Source of the DNA: Leucocoprinus leucothites
Lineage: Eukaryota > Basidiomycota > Agaricomycetes > Agaricales > Agaricaceae
Assembly (NCBI GenBank): GCA_013368445.1
Contig: JAACJO010000005.1
Coordinates: 1,860,001 to 1,924,000 of the forward strand
Length of the DNA: 64,000 bases
Direction: 5' to 3'
Position 1 is the first letter of the stretch. Each line of letters starts with the position of its first letter. The translations under genes were made by a program, and so were the position numbers. The notes beneath the pieces are model-generated. The model did no database searches, was not told the origin of the DNA, and saw nothing but the letters and a program-made list of their open reading frames with translations. Below, piece after piece: positions 56,923 to 64,000 of this stretch.

Positions 56923-59206
56923 CTATTCCCCAGGCCACTCCCACTGCTCGGCTGTACGCTCTATTCGTTGCCGTTCCAGTCCCTTGTTTGTTTTTCTGAT
57001 TTTCACGACCACCGTCCGCTGTCGACTAATTTGGGCCTCTGCGTCTTCCGGCGATCCCATCATTTTATCATCCCCGTCCATCCACACATCACTCCAGCCA
57101 TCTCCCACCCCTGGTCGTGCCACTTTTACTGTCTCTGTCCCAAGATCCTCCTCCTTCCTCCCTTCTCTGTCCCATACTCGAGGCTTAAAATTTCGGAACC
57201 TTTGCACGCCTACACTCTCTTCCAATCCTTCACTTTCCACCCGCCGACGCTTCATACCGTTGACGTGCCCATTCGTTTTCTCAGGCTTTTTTGTACTTTC
57301 ATCATCACTGGCTGCTCCCATCGCTAATTTCAGCCGCCACCGTAGCTCCCTTGCTACTACAGGTGCATCTTTTACTCGATCCGAGGGAATTTGTTCCCTC
57401 ACCTCTTTCTTCGCTGCGTCTGAACCGTGCTCCATTATTCGTGCTTCTGATACCAGGAATTCAGCAAGTGCCATGATCGACTGCGAGAGTCGAGGCAAAT
57501 AATCTTGATCCGGACGTGCTTTCAGATCCCGGAGATACTTGTCTGCAACATACCAACAAAGCCTGCAACAATCAACTTCTAACACATTGCGATGAAAGAT
57601 GGCACGGCGTACTTGGAAAACATAGGAAATCGGAACTTTTTGGGTACCGAAGTCGCAATCTCAATATTGCGTACACGTAGTTCTGTCAATAGATCGACAA
57701 GTGAGTTGGTAGTGCAACCGTTACAATGGATACATAACCCACGAGTCGGGACACTATAAGAATGGAGGAAATTGCCACCGAAAACCATCGTATCGACAGG
57801 CGTGTACTGGGAACAATTCAGTACTTATATAATGTTATTAGAAGAGGTAGAAACATACGACTGCGTGTATCCAACCAGAAGGAATGATCATAGTGTTGCC
57901 CTGCTTGAGCTCCACTTTGAAAACTTCGTCCACCATGTCTCCAAGCCAAGACTGATACTGTAATTCAGTACCTGACCATCGCTCGTACGCCGCAAGGTTG
58001 GCTTGTGTGGGTCGAATAAAGTAGAAGACCTGATTCTCAGAGTAAGTATATGAAAATCAGAAAGGGATGCGTTTGGACCTTGGAGCCGTGTAAGATGTGA
58101 TAGTAGACCGAAGAACCAGCAAAGTCAATGTGCCAGTCCTATTTCCACGTGTCAGTAGGGTTCAAGTAGAAACACACGGAAAGCGCACCGTCCAGGCTTT
58201 GGCTACGCCCATCAAGCAGTACAACTGAACCTTTGGATACGAATGACCCTTTCCTTTACGCGTGCTGGGCCAAAAATTCTCAACCCAATCCAACTCTCGA
58301 ACAATGCGCGGGGGTAAGATCATGTCGGATAATTTAGTCGAACTTATTTCCAGTGAGATTACGTTCAAAATCTTGTCTCGCTTCTCTGGTTCAAGCTCCA
58401 TATACTCTGCCCACTTCTGCAGTGTCCATCCTGGCGAGGTCGATTGCGTAGCAACATCTGTAAACAAGTATCTAATAAAAATGCCTTGAACGGTCCGCTT
58501 TGCAGTACATACCAATGACTTCAACAGGCGTATCCTCTCCGACTAATTCTGCGACATCATCCACTGAGAGGTCACTCTGAGGCATCTTCATCCCTAACCC
58601 ATCCGGTTCCTCAATGACAATCGGTTCACGCATAGCCGTTTCATCTTCTTCAACCCAAGACAACTTCACATCACTCCCTTGCATCCGTTTGAACGGATCC
58701 CCTTTCGTCGGTTTGTCCTGCAACATCTGGTACCAACGTACAGGGTCAAAAATAACCCCCGAATCCAGACTGGCGTAGTCGCGCTGGGTACGCTTGCGAT
58801 TTGATTTTCGAGCTGGTGCTTTTCGGGTGATGGTCCGAGATGGTTTCTCCTCGATGCATTTCTCGCAATACCTAAAAGTACGTATTATTCAGCGTGTTGG
58901 GAGCTCATCAATAAAAGGGAAATGTGGAGGAGCTGCGCACCATTTGTCAATACTCTCGATATCCTCACCCTTGCCTACACACCGCCAATGGTACCACACT
59001 TTGCAGGCGTCGCATCTGATCCAGCGTTCCTTTTCAAACGAATTCAGGTCGCTGGTCTGGCCTTCGATACAGGCTGGACATGTCTCGTCTCTCTGCTGGG
59101 AAGCCGGGTCCTCTTGGGAGTTCTGTTGTTCTGGAGAAATAGAACGGCTCATTGCAGGATCACTCGTCTCCTCGCCTTTTGCTCCTTGTTTCTTCTTTTG
59201 GGCCAT
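56923..59206 (-). CDS. PHD-JmjC histone lysine demethylase, JHD1/KDM2 type
   Basis: Fe(II)/2-oxoglutarate oxygenase expected to remove methyl groups from H3K36. N-terminal PHD finger: [18 protein letters not shown] ... [15 protein letters not shown] ... WYCEKC. Then a basic linker ([20 protein letters not shown]). The JmjC core shows [18 protein letters not shown], with the His-x-Asp iron ligands, [17 protein letters not shown], and the third ligand in [15 protein letters not shown]. Next [12 protein letters not shown] and a CxW-type helical region ([17 protein letters not shown]). The C-terminal 220 residues are charged and unlike animal KDM2; no F-box, CXXC or LRR was seen. At least seven exons. 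Frames start at a GTG upstream (59245), so ATG 59206 is used. Confidence 0.9.
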
Positions 59207-59343
59207 CCTCGTCGCTGCTGCCAGCCGGTGGTGAGGGAAACACAAGAAGTCGCTTCCAAGTCACATGTCTATTGTGGGAACGTCCCTACATACATAGCAA
59301 ATATCTACTTGAGTATTTACAGCAACGGTCGTCTTTCATCCAG

Positions 59344-60949
59344 TCATTTGCTGCTCAACTCAGCAACTCCAGGCAGCGTCTGTCAACCCCAGTCAGCTTA
59401 TATCTAGCCAATTCCATGTTCACTTACCTTGCCCTCCAAGAGTTCCAAACTTGCACCACCACCAGTGCTCACATGGCTAAGCTTCTTCTCGTCTCCGAAA
59501 GTGGAAACAACCGTCGCAGTGTCACCACCGCCAACGATCACAGTGGCACCTTTTTGAACTGCCTCTTCTGTCGCTTTGAGGAGCTTCTTAGACCCTTCTG
59601 CGAATTTAGGGAACTCGAAAACACCAGGAGGGCTAGAACAAGATCAATAATCTGACCAGGGGGATCTATCCCTTACTCACCCATTCCAGAGGATAGTCTT
59701 AGACTCAAGAACAACCTTGGCAAATTCCTCGTTGGATTTTTCCCCAACGTCGAGACCCAACCAGCCGTCCGGAATACCAGTGGCATCCGTTACGGACTGC
59801 GTCTGATAAAAAGGGTCAGTACAAAAGGGTCAACGCGATGCATGATAACCTGACCTCTGCATCCTTATCAAACTTGCTACCGGCGATATAATCGACGGGA
59901 AGCACCAACTTGACATTGTTCTTTTTCGCCTTCTCGACAATCCCGGCGACTTTTTCAGAGCCCGCCTGGTCAAAGAGAGAGTTGCCGATCTATACGCGTA
60001 TGACGTCATTAGATATGTCAATATTGCAGCATAGTCTACACGACATACCTTGACGCCCTCCAAGGTTTTCTTAAAGGTGAATGCCATTCCTCCTCCAATA
60101 ATGAGAGAATCAACCTATGACAGTTAGTTGAACAACGCTCGCGTAGGACTCGAATAGATACACACTTTGTCCAACATGTTCTCGATCAGTTGGATCTTAT
60201 CAGACACCTTGGCACCACCAAGGATCGCGAGGAAGGGGCGCTCGGGGTTTTCAAGTGCCTTGGCAAAGTAGTCGAGCTCTTTCTTGACCAAGAAACCCGA
60301 CGCCCTCTGAGGAAGGTTAACGCCAACCATACTGGAGTGAGCGCGGTGAGCGGTTCCGAATGCGTCGTTGACATAAACATCGCCGAGTGCGGTGAGTTGC
60401 TGGCGGAATTTATCGACATTCGCTTTGTCTGCTTTGGTTTTTGTCCCATCCTTATTTTTGACGGAGCCTTCCTCTTCAATGTGGAATCGGAGGTTTTCAA
60501 GGAGGATTACAGAGCCTGAGGGGGCATCCTGAACGGCCTTTTCAACATCGGGGCCTACACAGTCACTCAGGAAAGTGACAGGCTTTTTGAGTTGTTTTTC
60601 GAGCTCTGAGACGACGGGTTTGAGGGAGTATTTCTCGTTCACTTTGCCATCGGGCCTGCCGAGATGAGACATAAGAATGACCTTGGAGGCACCTGGATCG
60701 CGTGTGAAAAAGATGAATTTGGCAGGGGTAGCGACTGACCCTTGTCAAGAGCATATTCGATTGTTGGGAGAGCGGCGACGATACGCTGGAGACAGAGTAA
60801 GGAATGATAACGAAGAAAGGGTAATCAACATTTACAGCTGGGTTGGTGACCTTGCTGTCCTGGATGGGGACGTTAAAGTCGACGCGGATAAGGACGCGCT
60901 TGCCTGTAAGATCGAGGTCAGTGATAGAGAGTTTGTTGGAGAGTGACAT
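59344..60949 (-). CDS. PGK1: Phosphoglycerate kinase
   Basis: Glycolytic enzyme making ATP from 1,3-bisphosphoglycerate. [50 protein letters not shown], the substrate-binding loop; [91 protein letters not shown], the nucleotide-binding loop; [16 protein letters not shown]. The last exon encodes [11 protein letters not shown] and stops at 59344. About 417 residues, as usual. At least seven introns, all short. It is divergently transcribed from the RGG-rich gene with 153 bp between start codons. Confidence 0.97.
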
Positions 60950-61039
60950 GATGAGTTGTGTTGCTTGGGGAGGACCGGGGATGCGATTGCAGAGATTAAA
61001 TACAAGATCAGGCTGTTGCCTTTTTCGGAAGAAGTAAGG

Positions 61040-61048
61040 TTAGGGTTT
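61040..61048. promoter_or_regulatory. Telobox-like TTAGGGTTT in PGK1 divergent promoter
   Basis: Single TTAGGGTTT motif 92 bp from the PGK1 ATG and 55 bp upstream of the 61103 gene. Similar elements bind Myb-like/TBF factors in some eukaryotes. A single occurrence is weak evidence. Confidence 0.25.
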
Positions 61049-61102
61049 GCTGCTTGCCCCTGTCACGGCCTTGCCACCATCACCTCTTGTCTTCTGTCCC
61101 TC

Positions 61103-62004
61103 ATGGCCACCCTTCCGCCTACTAATTCCCTTGGTCTTGACTTCAACGTTCCAGACGCTGCTCCAGAGCCAGAAGCACAACCTTCTGTACCTGCTACTGT
61201 AGAAAATACAGATCCCCAGCCAGTGCCTCAGTCTCCTACTGCCACCGAGCAGCCACCACGAGAGAAGAAAAAGCCATATGTCAATCCGGATCGTGTCAAG
61301 ACTGGTGGCCCCCAGCGTGTGCGTCTCATTCGCCTCGCTCCCCGACCGAAATGGTCTAATTGTGTGTAGGAAAAATTGACAGATGAGGAATTGACGGAAC
61401 GAATGGCCCGAATGAGGGAACAAAATGAGAAGATAAAGCAGCGTCGATTGGCATGTATCTCCGTCGAGCTAGGTCTCCAAGATTAGACATCTTATCGTTT
61501 CCTTAGGATGTGGCTGCAGACGAAGCCGCTTTCAAACAGACCCAGCAAGTCGAGCGCCAAAAGATGGAAAGAACCAAGAAGATACAGGACAATGTCGATA
61601 AAGCCCGGGAACAGAACGTCAAAAGGAAGATGGACAAGGCTCAAAATAGAGAGTGGGACTCAGGGAAACCAGCCACTTCTACATGGAAGAATAGCCCCAG
61701 GAAAAATTCCAACAGTCAAGAACCCACCCAGCCAGCGTCTACAGGCGGAGGTGCTTCTGCCGCTGATCCTTCCAGCCCTAAGACTCCTGCTTCTACTCAG
61801 CCGGCTGAATCGGGCGGTTGGATTCGAGGGGGAAGTCCCTCGAGGGGTGGAAGAGGACGGGGAAGAGGACGTGGTAGGGGTGGAAGGGGTGGTACCCACT
61901 CGAATCAGCGTCCTAGCGGAGCACCTCCCGCCAGGGAAGAGTCCACGGGAAACAACGAGGAGAAAAAAGAAGCCCCCAACGCACCCCCTCCAGCACCGTC
62001 ATAG
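61103..62004 (+). CDS. RGG-box protein with charged coiled coil, CCDC9-like
   Basis: Function unknown; probably RNA-binding. MATLPPTNSLGLDFNVPDAA starts an acidic, Pro-rich N-terminus, then EKKKPYVNPDRVKTGGPQR. After a short intron comes EKLTDEELTERMARMREQNE, followed by a long charged helix (VERQKMERTKKIQDNVDKAR). The C-terminal half has GWIRGGSPSRGGRGRGRGRG and more RGG/RG repeats, then an acidic, Pro-rich end. The order (short ERM-rich helix, coiled coil, RG-rich region) recalls animal CCDC9, an exon-junction-associated protein, but the similarity is by eye and weak. Three exons, about 260 residues. The frame has no earlier ATG that improves the start. Confidence 0.72.
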
Positions 62005-62128
62005 TCAACGGTGCCTCGTTTTATTCCCTTTGACTTTTCCTAAGTATCCCCTGTATGATATGTTCTCTCCTCTGATGTGTGCGAGAAATATATGTGTTGA
62101 GAGTGGTAATTTGACATTGATCAATTAT

Positions 62129-63157
62129 CTATGCTGATGCAAAGGATGCGGACATTCTGAGGTCTATAGAACTAACTTTCTTCCTCAACTTGCTCTGGTT
62201 GTTTTCTCCTGCAACGCTACTCACCCGCTCCCACCCATCGTGGCCGTCAACCTCAACGACTAGGTCTTGTTTCCCGTATAGAGAATCACTGCTTTGGTAC
62301 GACTGTGTCTGCCGTTCGTCCGTTCCAGTGCGAGGGACTGGAGGAACTAATTTTGGAGCAAGCTTGAGGAAATTCACAGATGCGAGAGTAGCTTGAGTTC
62401 CGCTGGCTGACATCAGTTGTCGTCTCCGCTGCAGCGCATTGACGGCTTCCATTCGTTCCCTCGTAAGGACATCCTGAACTTCAGAAATCTCCGAGGGCGA
62501 GGGTGTGACGAGATTGGCATGTTCGGGGATTGTCTTTGCTTTTCGTTTCCAGAACAAAGCTGTCTTCTTGCAATTTCGTAGCTCTTGACGTGTTTTCAAG
62601 ACAAGCTGAAGAGCGGTGGAGTAGTGATTTTCGTCGCTTTGCCGTAAAATCGAGGAACCCGTGTGAGGTGAATCAGTCTCCATGTGAGAATCTATGCTCC
62701 GTGGATCCGTAGGGAGGTTGAAAGTTGAAGCAGCATCTGGGAAAGAGCTAAGAGTCCGACGAAGTTGTTGACATGTTTTCTGTAATTCATCAATGGTGTC
62801 CTTGTCCTTTTTGGCCTGTCTAAGTAGGTGGATACTCTTGTGCATCTCGGCGTAGAGCTCCGACATGGTCAGCCGCAGTTGATTCTCTGCCAGTGTCAAC
62901 CTAAGAGCAAGCGAGGCATTGGTATGAGAGAGTTGCTGGATTTCAAGTTCGACCTCGAATACTCGTTGATTGGGGCATGTTAAAGGTCGATTGCGAGGTC
63001 CATGGTCAGCCGTAATATCAATTATGTCGATAGGAAAGCCCTCGTGAGAAGGCCCGATTAAAAGTATAGCACTGTTGGTAGCGGACGGTCGAGAAGTGAG
63101 AGCAGGATCTGACTTGGAACGACGGTGTAGGAGACTGAGGCTCTTGAAGAAACGCAT
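62129..63157 (-). CDS. Uncharacterised coiled-coil protein
   Basis: Not recognised. One uninterrupted exon. From ATG 63157 it reads MRFFKSLSLLHRRSKSDPAL, a basic N-terminus, then a hydrophobic strand-like region (SAILLIGPSHEGFPIDIIDI), and a long coiled coil (about residues 70-150, for example VFEVELEIQQLSHTNASLAL) followed by QLQ-type heptads. The second half is charged and probably partly disordered (QDVLTRERMEAVNALQRRRQ). It ends SASFASA. In-frame ATGs at 63226, 63268 and 63319 would add up to 54 residues, but those overlap the SDA1 start region. 342 residues with the start chosen. Likely a fungus-specific protein. Confidence 0.65.
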   Translation of the reverse strand: MRFFKSLSLLHRRSKSDPALTSRPSATNSAILLIGPSHEGFPIDIIDITADHGPRNRPLTCPNQRVFEVELEIQQLSHTNASLALRLTLAENQLRLTMSELYAEMHKSIHLLRQAKKDKDTIDELQKTCQQLRRTLSSFPDAASTFNLPTDPRSIDSHMETDSPHTGSSILRQSDENHYSTALQLVLKTRQELRNCKKTALFWKRKAKTIPEHANLVTPSPSEISEVQDVLTRERMEAVNALQRRRQLMSASGTQATLASVNFLKLAPKLVPPVPRTGTDERQTQSYQSSDSLYGKQDLVVEVDGHDGWERVSSVAGENNQSKLRKKVSSIDLRMSASFASA

Positions 63158-63266
63158 AGGTGTTGTAGATGATAGAATGTAGAGTGGCGTTGTGTGGTCG
63201 TGCTTGTGTCGAACGTCTATCGCCATGTTTAGATTACTTTTTTTTGTATTGCAGTCCTGTACGATC

Positions 63267-64000
63267 ATGGGCCGCGGTCTACTCCTTACATCCAATTTAC
63301 CCCAGCTACAGAATCTCATTAAGAGAGATCCTATCTCCTACAAGGAAGAATTTCTCCAGCAATGGACCCACTATAACAGTATCCGCGAAATCTTCAAAAC
63401 GAATCCTGATGAACAGGCTCAAAATTTCAGGGAGTTGGTCACATTCATCTCTCAAGTAGGTGGTATCATTGTCTTTGAACCAACTGTCTAGTCGAACCTG
63501 TACCATAGGTGGCTACATGTTACCCCAAAGAGACAAAAGAGTTTCCGACGCACATTTCAAGTCTACTCCTCGACAACTATGGTGCTCTCTCCTCTGACAT
63601 GCGGAAAAGCCTTGTCCAAAACCTCGTTATGCTGAGAAATAAAGATGTGATAACTTCCATCCAGTATGTTTTATTTTCTCCCCCATTATCTGCAATGTGA
63701 CTGGAAATATGTGCAGGCTTCTCCAAACATTGTTTCCTCTTCTTCCTCGCACCAGCTCTTCTTCCCTCCGCTCGTCAATTCGTAAAACCATCCTCACAGA
63801 CATCCGTACTGCCAACCTGAAAACCAAAAACCACAAGCTTAATAAAGCTGTACAAGCGATGTTGTTCAGTATGGTGGAAAGAGGTATGAGTAGCGAAGTC
63901 CTTGGAGATAAGGGGAAGGTTAGGGCTACTGGACCGACCAGTGATACCAAGGCTTTTGATGGAGAGGAAGCAATGTGGGCGATCATTCTCACTAAAGAAC
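63267..64000 (+). CDS. SDA1: SDA1, 60S ribosome biogenesis protein (partial, cut by window end)
   Basis: Nucleolar/nuclear protein needed for 60S subunit export and for actin organisation in yeast. [20 protein letters not shown], then [20 protein letters not shown] match the family very closely. Exon 2 begins [20 protein letters not shown] and includes [17 protein letters not shown]. Exon 3 has [20 protein letters not shown] and [20 protein letters not shown]. The frame is still open at 64000, so about two thirds of the protein are missing. Introns 1 and 2 are about 60 and 55 nt. The start at 63267 follows a T-rich stretch and lies 40-110 bp from possible starts of the minus-strand gene. Confidence 0.92.

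Noticed and set aside
56902..57502. Plus-strand frames with hydrophobic and Ser-rich content
   Set aside because: They overlap the last exon of the JHD1-type gene, whose minus-strand frame is continuous with the JmjC domain.

Overview
This window looks like nuclear DNA of a filamentous basidiomycete fungus, probably an Agaricomycete. Genes are dense (about one per 2 kb), lie on both strands and are split by many introns of roughly 45-65 nt. The proteins are typical of fungi: Yme2, Rco1-like, Skt5/Chs4-like, Pin4-like, fasciclin, Cdc50. No rRNA, tRNA, CRISPR array, prokaryotic operon or intact transposon was seen. All family names come from reading conserved motifs by eye; no database was searched.

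Layout, left to right. 0-13 kb: FES1 (+), a PIN4-like RRM/R3H protein (+), an EndoG/Nuc1 nuclease (+), mitoribosomal mL46 (-) and V-ATPase subunit H (+). A gene-poor stretch with two diverged repeats precedes an orphan gene at 12785. 13-24 kb: TRAPPC13-like (-), an EI24/Rrt8-like membrane protein (-), YME2 (-) and a HOOK-like coiled-coil protein (+). 24-39 kb: a large FG nucleoporin (+), RNA 3'-phosphate cyclase (+), a CDC50 flippase subunit (-), MCM-binding protein (+), a PGM2-type phosphoglucomutase/phosphopentomutase (-), mitoribosomal uL15m (+) and PRP38 (-). 39-51 kb: an Rco1-like double-PHD protein (+), tRNA isopentenyltransferase (+), a secreted FAS1 protein with a His9 tail (-), V-ATPase subunit A without an intein (-) and proteasome ATPase RPT1 (+). 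52-64 kb: NKAP-like (-), a PITH-domain protein (-), an SKT5-like Sel1 protein with a C-terminal CaaX box (-), a PHD-JmjC demethylase of the JHD1 type (-), PGK1 (-), an RGG-rich CCDC9-like protein (+), a coiled-coil orphan (-) and the 5' part of SDA1 (+, cut by the window end).

The genes are mostly housekeeping and form no single pathway. Links that may matter: two V-ATPase V1 subunits (A and H) whose divergent promoters both carry an extended E-box (RTCACGTG), and two chromatin factors connected to H3K36 methylation (Rco1-like and JHD1-like). Four proteins are mitochondrial (EndoG, mL46, Yme2, uL15m), and several gene pairs share very short bidirectional promoters or nearly touching 3' ends. 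Splicing oddities include two probable GC-AG introns and two consecutive 14-nt exons in RPT1. I saw no convincing new multi-gene system; the best leads are the E-box pattern, the GC-AG introns and the orphan at 12785.
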